This document shows, in pieces, positions 24,060-36,289 of a stretch of 64,000 bases of DNA (the first letter of the stretch is position 1; each line of letters opens with the position of its first letter). A program made the position numbers and the translations under genes. Origin of the DNA: Pezicula radicicola (taxonomy: Eukaryota; Ascomycota; Leotiomycetes; Helotiales; Dermateaceae); the NCBI GenBank assembly GCA_003008705.1, contig PDUO01000052.1, forward strand, positions 110,601 through 174,600. Direction: 5' to 3'. Below the pieces are notes generated by a model, which did not search any database, was not told the DNA's origin, and was given only the letters and a program-made list of their open reading frames with translations.

Positions 24060-27000
24060 ATAGCCTTAGTAAGATCTATGCATACCCCAATCAGCTCGAA
24101 GTCTAAGATACTAAGAGCTTTCCTGACTAACTTTGTGTTCTTTTAGCTTTTTTACGCAATCCTGATAGTTCCTATCTTAATACATGTATACGATAGAATA
24201 TAGTCGAAGCAACCGCGGAGCGAAATTCTGGCCTGGGTAGTATGTCTCATTGCGTAGGCGGTTAATTTTGTTGCCACCATTGTACAATCGACACCCAGTA
24301 CTATAATTCTATCCCTCCAATGGTTGATGTGTCTAAACTTCCTAGACCATTTACTACTAGTTCATTGGCAAGGCTGTGCACTCGTCGTCATCTTATGCTT
24401 GCTGCTGCTCGGATGTGTGGTACAGTTTATACTATCCGCGACTACAACACAAAGCAAGAGCGGCCCAAAGGTTTTGCTAATTGATGGTATATTACTTTCC
24501 AGCAAAATCACATTCTCCTGGCTCTTATCAATACTAGAAACCAGCCAGAGACGACCTCTCCACATCAGCGACGTGTGGAGAATAGAGGGATCATAGAGTA
24601 CCGAGGTCGTAGAAAACGCTATAGTTTGTAAGTCCAAAGATTTCCAGGAAAATGATATTTGCATCTGGGTTATAATCAAGACAAATATGGTGCTATGTGT
24701 ACTCGGTGTTTTACTGGCTGTAATCGGCACAGCAGCGCGACTGGCAACACTGTGGCTACTGCGCTATCTTTTGCAGTCTCAAAGTCCAAGGATCTTGGTC
24801 TTGATATTCCTGGTGAATAGTTTCGGTTCCCTAGCGATAAATTATGGCAACTATATTCTTAGATGGATGGGCTATCAGTTAAAATCCACTATGGCATCGA
24901 AAATCGTAGAGAAGACTCTCTAACTTTCGGCGAGTGGTCGAGCTACTACGTCCGCGGGAGATATAGCCAATCTTATCGACGTCGACTCCGAGAAATATTT
25001 CGACGTCATGACTACAATCACTTTATTATAGATTGCCCTATTGTAATTGTTGGTCTGTTTGGGCAGCTTGATTTTTCTCCTCTCGCCGTGGAGTGTCGCC
25101 AGTATTGCCTTGGTCTTCGTCAGTCACCCTCCCTCTCCCTCTGATGCTCTAGAAATATGGATTAATAGTTGTGAGCTAGACTATCATCATTCCCGGCCTC
25201 TCGGCAGCTACCAAGCAGCTTGGTAAAAGTCAAGTGCAGCTTATGAAGGAAAACGTTAATCGTGTCTTATTAACTTCCGAGGTTCTTACTAATATCAAGT
25301 CTATTAAGCTTTCAGAAAAATGAAACGTATTGAGAACTATAGAGCTTACCACAATGTTGAATTTAGCTGCATGGAATAGAGTCTTGGTCTCGCTCACTCT
25401 TAATGCCTCAGTGCTTTTGGCCTCAGCCGTATTCTACATCAACTTCGTTCGAGCAGGTTTTATAGATAGCAATACAATATTCCTAGCCTTGCTAATTATA
25501 GGCTTTATTGGTGAACTACTAACTATGTTATCGGCGTTGACTTTTAAGCTTATCTCCTTTTTCGTTTCCTATAAAAGGATTGGATCGTTTCTAAGATCAG
25601 CAAGTAAGGTAAGTCAGGTTGAGACTGCTAGTAGCCTTTCAGTATCGCCTTCGATCTTAATGGAAGAAGTCACTTTGGATAGCGGTTTTTACAAGGATGT
25701 GGAAATTACGAGCATTTTGTCGAACATCAACTGTTCCTTCAACGGTGGTCTACTCGTCAATGTCGTAGGCTCTGTGGGTTGTAGAAAATCTACGTTTATT
25801 CATGCCCTCCTAGGAGACACAGCCATTGGCAAAGGCAGGGTTATTGTTAATGGTACCATTGTATACGTGCCCTAGAATGTATGGCTAATGGACACAACCT
25901 TGCGCAAGAATATCTTCTTCGGCTTACCGTTGGATGCATTGCGCTATTAAAAGACTATTGAAGCTTGCGCTTTACTTGACGACATCAAATCTTTCAGATT
26001 AAGAGATATAACGGTCATTGGCCACAGAGGTTCTGCCTTGAGTGGAGGTCAAAAAGCTCGTACAGCTCTAGCTCGCGCCGTCTACAGAGATGCGGATATC
26101 TATCTTCTAGACGACCCCATAGCTGCTGTAGATTTATATATCGCGGGCCATATAATGAGCCAGGTTTTAGGACCCATAGGAATTTTAAGGAACAAAATAC
26201 GGATCATGGCGAGCAACTCTCCAAAATCGATAAGGGTTACAGATAAGATTGTTCTTCTTGACAAAAGCACCGCATTCTTTGGGGAAAGCTACGCAATAAT
26301 CATGAACGAGAGAGTCTCAAAGATCAAGGACTACTTGATAGGAATCAATTCGTCGGATTACTCGCTATCTGCTCAAGAAAACAAGGAACACGGGGAGCCA
26401 GGAAACAGGACAGATCTAGAGGTTGCGACAACAAGCCTTGACAGTTCATTGTCAAGTACAACAATCATTACATCAAGTGCCTCTAAAGCTCCGAAGGACG
26501 TTTTGGCCTCTATAATAGACAGTAATGTCTTAGAGCCATTGTTGAGTATCGACGAGCCAAAGAAAGAATGCGGGTAATCTCTATATGCGGCATGGATCGA
26601 GGCAGCCACACTTCCATCGATAGTCAATGTTTTTGTAGCCACAATCTTAACCCAACTTTCCGCCGTTGCAGGAACCTACCTTTTAAAACTCGCGATCGAA
26701 AGTAAAAGAAATACTAGGCGTCTTCTGCTTACAAATGCTTTGCTTGCTATTGTTCGATCTGTACTGCTGTTCGGATACATCGTCCTAGCCTACCGTGTCT
26801 GCATTTTGCCTGCTGCACGGTACATTCATGATAAGCTTTCCAAACAAGTCCTCGACAGCAAACTCGACTTCTTTGAGACGACTAGCATCCGCGAGATTCT
26901 CAACCGCTTCACAAGTGATCTGACACGTGTGGACTGGAGTCTCAATAGGAGCGTTCTACGTGTGATGAACACATCGGTCCAGCTTGCTTTTGTGATTGTC

Positions 27001-28260
27001 ATCATAATTCTACTATCCTCGATGTTTATAGTATTTGTTGTACCAATCCTAGGATGCTTCTGGATGTTACAAAAGTACTACATAACTTTAGGTAAATGAC
27101 TACGTCAATTGTTACCCAAAACAAGAGGTCCTATATTAAGTCACCTGAATGAGGTCTATATGGGACAGCTAGTTATTCGAGTATTCGATGTTATTTCGGG
27201 CTAGAAAATAAAGAAATATATTGTACTTGATGAAAACATAGAAGTTGCCATTCTGTTTCTATCTATTGAGCAGTGGCTAGTAGTTGGGCTAGACTTCACA
27301 ACAAAGTATAACGCCCTCTTACTTTCTGCTTCAAATTCAAAGAATATTTCTGACTAAGATATAGTATTCTTACTATTTTAACAGCCAGCCTGATGATGGC
27401 AGCAAAGGTTCCCAACTCGACATTCGGTTTTGTCATGACTTACGTACTCCAACTTGTACTATTCTGGCAATGGCTGTTTCCTGTCGCGCTACTTTGGAGT
27501 CTGATATGGTCTCTATGGCCCGAATTGCAGAATACTCCTCCAACGAAGTTGAGGGAGATGACAGCACTGAAAATGATGCGCAGCTTTCCACTGTAGAGAC
27601 TGTAGACTGGGATTGTCCTGCGACTGTTCAATTTATCAACTATAATCTACGCTACAGTCCAAATCTCCCTCTATACCTTTCGAACATCAATCTCAACATT
27701 CAGGCTGGTGAGAAAGTAGGCATCGTAGGACGCACAGGTGCTGGCAAATTATTACTAGGCTACTCAATGATGAGGGTTGTTGAGCCCTGTTCTGGATGTA
27801 TCAAAATCAATGGAGTGGACATCTCTCGAATCAGCTCACACGAGATAAGGTCGTACATCGCTATAATTCCACAAGAACCACAGGTATTCAAGGCTTCGCT
27901 CAGATACAACCTAGACCCTACGGGACAATTTTCCGATGAAGAGTTGGGAACTGTTGTAGAACGTTTAGGCCTCTCAAAACATCTCGGGCCCACTTCACAG
28001 TCACTTCATTTCGAATTGTTAGAAGAAGGTAATGAATATCTCTACTATTGCAAGACAACTACTAATTTATATCTATAGGTCAAATTTATCCAAGGGGCAG
28101 TTACAACTCCTAGCAATTGCTAGAGCAATGCTTGTCAAATCAAACATCGTCATTGTTGATAAAGCTGCGTCTTTTTCCTCAGCGCCGATATACTTGATAT
28201 ACGTTACATGTCTACTTCCATCAGAATTTACAATGGTTGTTCTTTGTACTTAGGACCAAA
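24060..28260 (+). pseudogene. ABCC (MRP-type) multidrug transporter relic
   Basis: Full-length fungal ABCC exporter relic, about 4.2 kb, order TMD0-TMD1-NBD1-TMD2-NBD2. TMD0/linker: WLLSILETSQRRPLHISDVW (about 24515). TMD1: hydrophobic blocks at 24690-25540. NBD1 at about 25660-26300: the Walker A position reads GSVGCRKS (a conserved Gly has become Arg), the signature is LSGGQKARTALARAVY (26040) and Walker B is DIYLLDDPIAAVD. TMD2: 26590-27100 with FFETTSIREILNRFTSDL. NBD2: 27620-28190, Walker A GRTGAGKLL (Ser lost), signature NLSKGQLQLLAIARAML, and Walker B IVIVDKAAS (the catalytic Glu replaced by Lys). At least eight stops or shifts, e.g. 25875, 26577, 27100, 27350 and 28078. Both ATP sites are dead as well as the frame. 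Confidence 0.85.
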
Positions 28261-29839
28261 AAATCTCTCTTAATTTTTCGCGATAGTAATTAGACATACT
28301 AATATCTCGACGCCATCGCCGACTCTGTAAGAATCAGGTAGATGCATAAGGGCTTTTTGCCTGTACCGCTAGACGAGTGTTGAAATATACGTTGTATTAA
28401 TCAAAAAGGTGAATTGTCGCAGTATATCAGTGTAGTAGCCCTTAATTGAGTAAAATACAAAGCAAATTGTGTTGTTCGGAGTGGATGGGAGTATCCTAAG
28501 TGAAGTCAAAGATAGACGTAAATTGCCGTTTATTGCAGTAGAGATAAACGAAGTGGGACTAATTGAGACGAAATTATCTTTAAGAAGTTGTTGTCATGTG
28601 GTATAATACACTCTTCAACGTTTCTCAGTAGTTTTCAGTGATTTTCAGCGTTACAGTGTAAATTTCTACGAGATTCCATAATCTTCTACAACTGTGCCTA
28701 GGCTTGCATCTCTCCGCACTAATGAATGGGGTACATTGTTCGCCGATCCATAGGTGGGGGTTATCTTACTGCATTAAGTAGTTCTCCGAGGTACCGCCTG
28801 ATGAGGTACAGTACTCTCCCCCTAATCGTTTATTGCACAGGCGGTATTTTCGCTTTGTGCTAAGTGCTAATAATTTAGAGAAGAATAATACAAAATGATC
28901 TAGAAGCTTTGGGGTGTCATTAGGCATAATAAGAATTGCTAGCAGGTGACGAAATACTGCGTTGACTGTTGTTCACACAAATCGGCCACTATCTAGCAGG
29001 TCAATCGTTATGCCCATCAGCTTGTAAGGAAACATACCTTCCTTATTACGAATAAAGCTCTCCCTTCTACTCTCTGTACGTTCTTTTGGCCTGTTTTCAT
29101 GCAGTGGACGTCACTGGTTCAAATCCTTTGTAGGTGCATCAACTAATCGGTGACTTCTTCACAGTCATAAACTAAAATTTGATTGACGTCCTTAATTGTT
29201 TGATCGCTGCCCACAGCAACCTTGCCCAGACACCATTGCCGCTCGCTGCGAAGCCTGACACTCAACCCAGCTCCAGGAGTCTATCTAGCAGTCTAAACGA
29301 TTTTCGAGTCGCCACCCACACGAAAGCAAAGTTTTGTTGCATTTGCATTCACAGAGAGAAATACAGCGAAAACATCTGTTTCTAGGAATCTCAGTCCCGA
29401 CGTGGTTCAAGATCAACTCTCGAATTTTGAAGTCAAGCTTTTAAGCTACCGGAGAGTTGGAAGGAAAGGGACAAGGTCAATGTTCTGTACCTCGGGACCT
29501 TCTAGGGTTACAGGCAGGGCCTGATGTCGCAGAGTTTAGAGATGAGCCAACGACGAGTAGAAACACAAGCATCAGGGGTTGAGAGCTCGAGGACCTTCCC
29601 AGAAACTCTATTCGCTACTATATTAGAACACACCTCCATCACAATCTATACCACTTACTAAAGGTCGGGGAAGATCTTTGTTATATCTAGGTATACCTTC
29701 TATACTAAATCCCGTTTATATTGGCCCTGCCTCAGCTACTACTTCGGCCGAGCAACGCTACCTAGTGCAATGCTAATAGCAGAGGGATGTACCAGAACTT
29801 TTCCTTAAGTTTCCTGTAATATTTCGATTCTAAAGCCAT
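28261..29839. other. Intergenic, no recognised gene
   Basis: About 1.6 kb. Short frames (e.g. 29179-29385) show no family motif. The motif GGTTCAAATCC at about 29114-29124 looks like a tRNA T-loop, but no acceptor or anticodon stem can be built around it. Confidence 0.35.
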
Positions 29840-30420
29840 CTTCACGAGCTACCCGCATCCGACAAGCTGCCAATCAGGGAGATATTGATGCAAAATTGTG
29901 TATTCCGTCAGAAAGCGACCAGACATATACGGCCAAACAAAGACCACTCGTCTCTCCCGAGGTGCTTCAATTGCCTACACCTCCTGCGCAACCGTATGAA
30001 CAGTATTACGGATCTCTCTCAACCTTATAACTATCGACAGACCATAGTGGTACAATACAAGCTTCTATAACGACACCGCTCTCGCAGAGTGAAAGTCCAA
30101 GTATTTTAACGTCTCTATACAAGCTACCTTCCAGATAGACATCACCAACTTCGATTTTATATGGAAATGTCAAACAGCCACCGTAAACAGGTGTGATTAC
30201 AAGTAACGGAGCTGGAGAAGATAAACAAATAACTAGAACAGGAGAGGGGCTTCTACCGCGATATTATACTCAATACCCCTGGTTAAAAGCACCACGCTAG
30301 GTGGCGGCCTCCAAACACCCATTCGATACAATCACCCTTTCTTCAAAGGCCTATGCACCAAATGGCTGATCCACAAGTACCGCCTCAGACAGAATTTCAC
30401 GTAGACCCGAGTTCAGAACG
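29840..30420 (+). pseudogene. Unidentified protein relic, plus strand
   Basis: A single plus-strand frame can be followed for nearly 600 bp with only a few stops (for example TAA near 30029, TAG near 30132, TAG near 30300). Its composition is that of a real, partly disordered protein: RIRQAANQGDIDAKLCIPSE, then RPLVSPEVLQLPTPPAQPYE, then TRTGEGLLPRYYTQYPWLKA. A second frame starts with ATG at 30362 (MADPQVPPQTEFHVDPSSER) and runs to 30748 with one stop. I do not recognise the family. The conserved-looking LPRYYTQYPW block is the best handle for a search. Confidence 0.35.
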
Positions 30421-30869
30421 AGCCCAAAATAGACGACGCACAAGTACTGAAGGTGGATATTCTAGCGTAGAATAACTTCCTCCTATAACTACTCATACGC
30501 CTATTCTGCTTGGATTTCCATCGAGGCCAACCCTTGCACCGCAAAGGACTGCTCCGACTATCCTCTTTCTAGCGATGACTAGGCCACACAGCTATGATGC
30601 TCATATCATAGGTCACCCTCGCTTACATGACCTAGAGACAGCGGGAGAGGTCAAGAAAAGCTATTACACCTATTTATTCGGCCCTCTTAATGGAACAAAG
30701 TACATCAGCCATTTATCTACACACACATACACCATACAACTTTTGTAAATTGGACCTACTGTCTTACTGAACGGTCCTGTCTCTTATCTAATATCAAACG
30801 AGCTGTTGTCTATATTTGTGTTATTCTACAGTTAAACATTTCCTAATATTTTATCAGACTTTTGAAGGA

Positions 30870-31650
30870 TGACTCGATTGCAGAGTAAAGTAAGGTCTAA
30901 AGCCAGTTCCAAGAGCCCATTCCTGTCCAATCGGCCCCATCTCATGGTGCAGAAAAGTGAAGATATCATGGTCTACAATAGCCGCTTCTATATTATAGAG
31001 GATGAAGTCGTAGTGCTCAGTATAAGGAATGTGGCAAAAACTATATCGGATTGGAACCTCTGGTCTACTTGTGATCAGTACCCGTAGTCGGATCTTTAGT
31101 AATCGAGCCTTAGCTAAGAGTTATAGAATTATCTAAATGTGGTCCTCATTATCGCACTCGTCAAGGGGATCGACTATAAGCACGCACGAGGATAAAGATA
31201 AGTTACCTTCTAGCCTTAACAGGAGGCGGAAGACAAGGTGGCGCCACTGGTCGCGGAGAGACTGGTTCGTAATATCATTCTACTCTGTAACAGCATCGGA
31301 AATAAATTGTTGGGTTTGTGGTACATTGCGAGTAAGCTGTACAGTAAACCTCGTAAAGAACTTGCCAGCATGGCCAGCATCTCCACCGCCTCTTAAGAAG
31401 AAGAAGCTAGCCCCAAGACGATTAAAGTATCTACGGGCAACGGTACACACAATCGTCGACCTTCCTGTACTAGCTAAGCCATTTAGCCAGAAGATACACC
31501 GCTCGTCTTGTCCATCAGCCCAGTTGTATACCTCTTGTAGTAGGTCAACTCGGGTGCCGGGGAGGCAGGTAGGTGCGTGTTGTTTGTTGTATGAATTGAA
31601 CAGTGCATCGGCAGCGGACGCGTACACGACCGGACCAAAACTCGACCCAA
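30870..31650 (-). pseudogene. NACHT NTPase fragment (NLR-like)
   Basis: Minus-strand fragment of a NACHT-domain signalling NTPase of the NLR-like group, which in fungi acts in non-self recognition and cell death. In order: ALFNSYNKQHAPTCLPGTR (about 31600), LLQEVYNWADGQDERCIFWL, then the Walker A position GLASTGRST (a Gly and the P-loop Lys changed), VARRYFNRLGASFFFLRGGG, and FTVQLTRNVPQTQQFISDAV. Walker B then follows (LIVDPLDECDNEDHI, about 31170) and the sensor region RVLITSRPEVPIR (about 31070). It ends at FLHYEMGPIGQEWAL near 30930. The N-terminal effector domain and the C-terminal repeats are missing. It abuts the helicase fragment without spacer. Confidence 0.8.
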
Positions 31651-31654
31651 CTCC

Positions 31655-32095
31655 CTCATCTTGGGCTGCCCTTTGGGTCTGCTGTCCGGTACGCAATAGG
31701 CCTCGTCCAAAACTACCCGGTCAAACTTGAATGTGCCTTGCAACCGGTTGATGAACATGCCAAATCCTTGCTCACTGCGGATTTCGGTGTGACCAAAACC
31801 ACGAATGCCGTACAGTTCGGTCGACGACTACTCCAAATCGTCGAATCGATCTTCAACTCCTCACATCGACGCTGCAAATCCTCCTTCAATGATACCAACG
31901 GGGCGATGACAACTGTGACCCCACCAGGCACACAATATGCGGACAACATGAACAACAAACTCTTCCCTCCTCCCGTCCCTGTGACCTGGACCACGGGGCT
32001 CTCTCCGGCCCATGATGGCTATGATGGCTAGCTCCTGGATCCCACGGAACCGGGCCTGCTCTCTCATCATTGCTCGAACCGGTGTAATTGGATCT
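31655..32095 (-). pseudogene. RecQ-like helicase fragment
   Basis: Minus-strand piece of a RecQ-type DEAD/DEAH helicase of the fungal telomere-linked or mobile-element class. Seen in order: MREQARFRGIQELAI (Q-motif region, about 32070), then VQVTGTGGGKSLLFMLSAYC (Walker A, about 31985), VTVVIAPLVSLKEDLQRRCE (motif Ia), VLVTPKSAVSKD, and the Walker B position FDRVVLDEAYCV (DEAH-type box with Tyr, about 31715), ending at PKMRELG. There are small shifts near 31960 and 31760. Motifs III-VI are absent because the sequence passes straight into the NACHT fragment. Such helicases are frequent near fungal chromosome ends, which supports a subtelomeric setting. Confidence 0.78.
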
Positions 32096-32299
32096 GTTGC
32101 TCCTCCTCCTCAAAATCCTCCCTCTTCCTCTTCAAATCCCTATCCACCTTATCACCAAACCCCAAAAGCCAGGTCACTCGAGACTCTAACCCTCGGGTAA
32201 GAGGTTTAGACAATCACTGCCATCCTTGATCTTCCCAATAGCGAGACCAACTCTGGGACACTTCCTTATTCACAGAACAGCTTATCAGAATTGGCGGAA
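32096..32299. other. Short spacer
   Basis: C/T-rich 200-bp spacer between the helicase fragment and the low-G tract. No gene recognised. Confidence 0.3.
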
Positions 32300-33310
32300 T
32301 CGATGAGATAAGCCCTCCCTACTCAGGCTTCTGCTCGCCACCAGTAACTTCCGTCCGTCCCCGTCCGTCCCCATCCTCCTCTCCCAGCCTCACCGTCCAC
32401 TAAAAATACAAGCTCCTTCTCCCCCTCAAATACTTCAATACCGTCTATCCCTCGCCCAGTAACATCACCGCCGCTTACTTCGTCACCTCCACCAGCAGTC
32501 ATACCAACTTCACCACAACCTTCACGATCCCCAAATAGCAACACCACCTCCAATATACCAACAGATCCACCCCCACTACCACCTCCACTACCACATTCCG
32601 CCAATAGTAACACCAACTCCACCTCCGCCACCTCCGCCAGTAACCAGATAATCTCCATCACCTCCACCAGTAGCAACATCGCCTCCGCTAGCACCTCTAA
32701 CAGCAAACGCAGCAATTCCACTCAACAAGCAACGGAGCTCCAGAAACGCCGGCACCCCTACTATCAGCGCCGTTGTCACTACCATTTTTTTCTCTCAATC
32801 CCATCTTCCATACCATTGCCAAAACTATCACCCCTATATTACTCTTACCATCACCACAGCGACTACCATTTCTCCCATATACCCCACCTTCTGACATCCC
32901 TTATATTAACCCCATTAACCCGGCAATTACTACCACTGTATCTATTACCCACTCCAATGTAACCCCATATTTCCCGCTATCACCGCTGGCTATCATCGCT
33001 GCCATCGCCGACATCCACCTCCACCAATCCCATCTTTTCCACCTCCCATCCCTCAATCATCAAAACTCTCATAATCCTCGCCGTCCCCTCCATTAGTCCT
33101 TATATAGCCACTTCTATTATCTCTCCACAAACGCCGTCTTCTAGAATTCTCCCTCTGTTCATCACCATCCCCACCTATCACTACTATGAGCTCCATGTTG
33201 TCGAGTCTATTTCCACCAGCCCCGTCCCCATCTTCATCCCCATCTCCTTCCCAATCTCTATGTTAACCACTACTGCTGTTTCTACTCTGCCCCTGCCCCC
33301 GCCCCAAAAA
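32300..33310. repeat. 1-kb G-poor, CCA/CCT-rich low-complexity tract
   Basis: For about 1 kb the plus strand is built almost wholly of C, A and T, in short imperfect triplet runs (CAC CTC CAC TAC CAC; CCA CCT CCG CCA). G is rare until CCTGCCCCCGCCCC near 33290. Both strands therefore have long open but repetitive frames: Pro/Thr/Ser-rich on plus, Gly/Val-rich on minus (e.g. 32323-32721). I treat these as low-complexity, not as genes. The origin could be an expanded minisatellite. Confidence 0.6.
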
Positions 33311-36289
33311 AAAGAGAGTCAGCCTCTACTTTAGCCCAGGCCAGTGTACAATAAAGCTCCAAGTTGGTAAGACAATCAATGGTCAGGGAATTCCACCACC
33401 ACTGCTATTCAAGTATATAACTCGTCCCTCCGAGACCATCAAAAGTAAGCATTGATGAGACTGCGAGTGGACGAAGTCCGCCGCCTCAAGCAAGCCTAAT
33501 AAATGCATTAATGCAGTGAAAATAAAGAATTTGATGGCTTTGTCCCGAAACATCTAATAGTCTTAAGTACAACCTTTATAGAGTTCTAGAAGCGTAGGCA
33601 TTATTACCCTTTTAACATTTTTTATGAAGATATTGATCTAAGGGTAGTGACTATAAGTATCACAAGGCTGAGCACTTGACAAAAGGAGATATTAATATAG
33701 GAGAAAACAAAGGAAGTGAGAGGATCCTAATAGGTGGTTCTTGTCCACATCTCTACCAAACCTCTCAAGCTGCCGTCACCAATAACGGAGGCAGGAGGCG
33801 GATATAAGGTTAGCCTCACGCAGTTGATTGAGGCGGACTTCATAGAGCTAATCAACGAGACAGGGACGCTTAACTGTTACAGAAGGATCAAGTAACTAGC
33901 GGCATGCTTCACTGCGTGTACGAAGCAGGAAATCCAAAGCTTTTGATGTGAATAATGAGCACAAACTCGGCTCGCAAGATACAGGGTAGAGAAAATATAA
34001 AGATGAAGAATGTTAGGTTAGGAGATAATAAAACCGTGATCGAACTTTTGAGCTATACCCTAGTACGAAGTCAAGTTTTCCAATACGACACTAGTCTCTA
34101 GAGCTTCAACCACAAAAAGTCATCTCTTCTGTAAACGAAATACCGACGCTAGGCTGATATATACCAAGGGCAGTATCTTTCTCCTATATTACTCCCAAAC
34201 TTGGACGAAAAGAGATCGAAACCCTAAAACTACTACTGTAAGGAACGAACGTTCGCCAAAGAGGTAAAATTGACTAATGAGTTCTGTGACGAAGATGAGC
34301 GATGATTTTAGTGAGGATTTGGATGATTTTTAATAACGCGGAGTTACTAGATAGGGAAGTAGATAAGGGGAGTAAGTTATTATAATGTTTAATGTCGGAG
34401 TAGATATATAATAATACCTAGACTTATTCTAGTCCCATTATAATTCTATCTTACCTTTTCTCTTGTATTACTTTTATAGTACCTTAGCAATACAATCGAA
34501 CTTCAATCTAATCATAGTGTATATCTTGAGGTACTTTTTGACAGTGCACAGGGTTATTTCCAGCTAACGAAATCTCCACCAGTTGGCCTATAGAAAACAT
34601 AGCACCATCCGCTATAATAGCTCGGCTGGTAGTTGTCTAGGGGAACGAGAACGTTTGAGGTTGAATAATATATAAATGAGGAAGTATAGAGAGAGCGCTG
34701 TAACGAAAGGCTCACGGCTCGAAGAATCAATGTGGTCCAATCACTTGGTACTAAGAAGTAAGATACTGTAACGACTTAGCTACGATCCAATGGCTGGAGA
34801 TACTACAAAGATTTTCCAGCGGACAGGAGAACTCTCACAGCTATTACTACCAAGTAAAAGTATTGTGCCTGGCTATGGCTCTGATCGAAGATATATCGGA
34901 GTGTCCCAGTCCAAGAAAGATCAACAGACAAGAGCATCACTTTAATCTAGTCAAGATGAACTCTGGGAGCAGACGGCTCAATTTAGTGCGTTAAAACGAG
35001 CTATTGTATAGCACAAGAGAAACAGAATGAGATACAACATATTGCCAAGTGCCACAGACTGAGCGGCGCCTTCACACTCGACAGTGGCAGATACTATGCG
35101 CGAATCTGACAGAGGCATCAAAGTAGCTAAAAATAGGCAGAAGATTAAGCCCTGTTTAATACAACTTTTTCATATCATATCCTCCATATCATATGATATA
35201 GGCCCATATTATTATATCTCACCAGATGTCCATATTAGTTGAAATATAAATAGATTTCATATGGTTTTGGCTCAAATATAGTATGAAATAGCTATATGGC
35301 GTTTGGCAACCCATTCCTATATACTAAGGTTATTACTTCGTATAGCCGTATCACTGTCCTGGCGCTGCCATTAATAAATTACGCTAATGCCGAGGTATCC
35401 TAATCAAGTTCATATTCACACCGCAGGCATAGTAGTACATTCTATGACAGGGTATCTCACTTCTATTAACTTCGGCAGTATAATAAATCCAGGCACCATG
35501 AAATTGAGATGAATTTATTATACCATGAATCTTATACTTAATGATTCAATATCCTTAAATACATTTATATCAACTCGTTTTATCATTAATACCACTGATT
35601 TCCCCACTCCCTTACTGGCCTATGAACTATTCTAGCGGAATCAATCATCCTTAATACGTCCTTAGCACCGAGCTCTTCTAGTAAGTAACCAGGATCTAAT
35701 TATAACTGAATGCTATAAGGTTTTCTTCCTATATACAAAGTTGATGGACACTGAGGCTGAGTGCTCACCTAGGTCCCACTTGTGCTAATTAAGTGAACAG
35801 ACTCTACACCGAAGACCCCGGAACCAACAGCTATATACGAGGGTCATTAGTGGAACAAAGGAAAAGCCACCGAGGGGCTTCGACAAACGGCTTATACTTC
35901 GCCGTTGCCCCTTAAGAGTTCTATAGAATCAAGCCTTCCGTTACGAAGTAGAAACGGCCTAGTCTCCTTGAACTTCATTCTTTAATACCTTTCCCTCTAA
36001 AATAATACTGCCGGCCAAATGAAATAGACACTCCATGTCGACACAGTGAAGGGGGCAGAAGAAAGGACATAATGTACAACTTGGGAGCCTCTTCTGCACT
36101 CGTACTTGTCATCCACGTCCGGCACCTTCCTCAGAGACAAGAACTACTAGAGGCCTATCTTTGCTGTGCGCAACTGTAGTATTAGCGAGCTGAATGGTCC
36201 TGGTACTGACTTATGTAGCATAAGGACCTTGGTGGTCGGTACCGGGTATATCCTGTGGAGCTCTCGTCCCATATTTTCGTGTGTCTAAC
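33311..36289. other. Intergenic, no recognised gene
   Basis: About 3 kb without a supported coding region. A 14-bp palindrome ATATCATATGATAT sits at 35186-35199 within an AT-rich run (35160-35300), beside repeated ATATCATAT words. This could be a decayed MITE, but I could not define ends. Confidence 0.35.

Noticed and set aside
29105..29130. tRNA-like T-loop GGTTCAAATCC
   Set aside because: T-stem does not pair beyond two bases and no D-arm, anticodon arm or acceptor stem can be drawn.
31137..32031. Long plus-strand open frames (31137-31730 and 31603-32031)
   Set aside because: They are antisense to the NACHT and RecQ fragments, whose minus-strand readings carry several ordered family motifs.
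32323..32721. Minus-strand Gly/Val-rich frame of 132 codons
   Set aside because: Lies wholly in the triplet-like low-complexity tract; no motif, and open frames are expected there by composition.
35160..35300. Possible MITE around an ATATCATATGATAT palindrome
   Set aside because: Ends could not be matched as inverted repeats; AT-rich palindromes arise by chance here.
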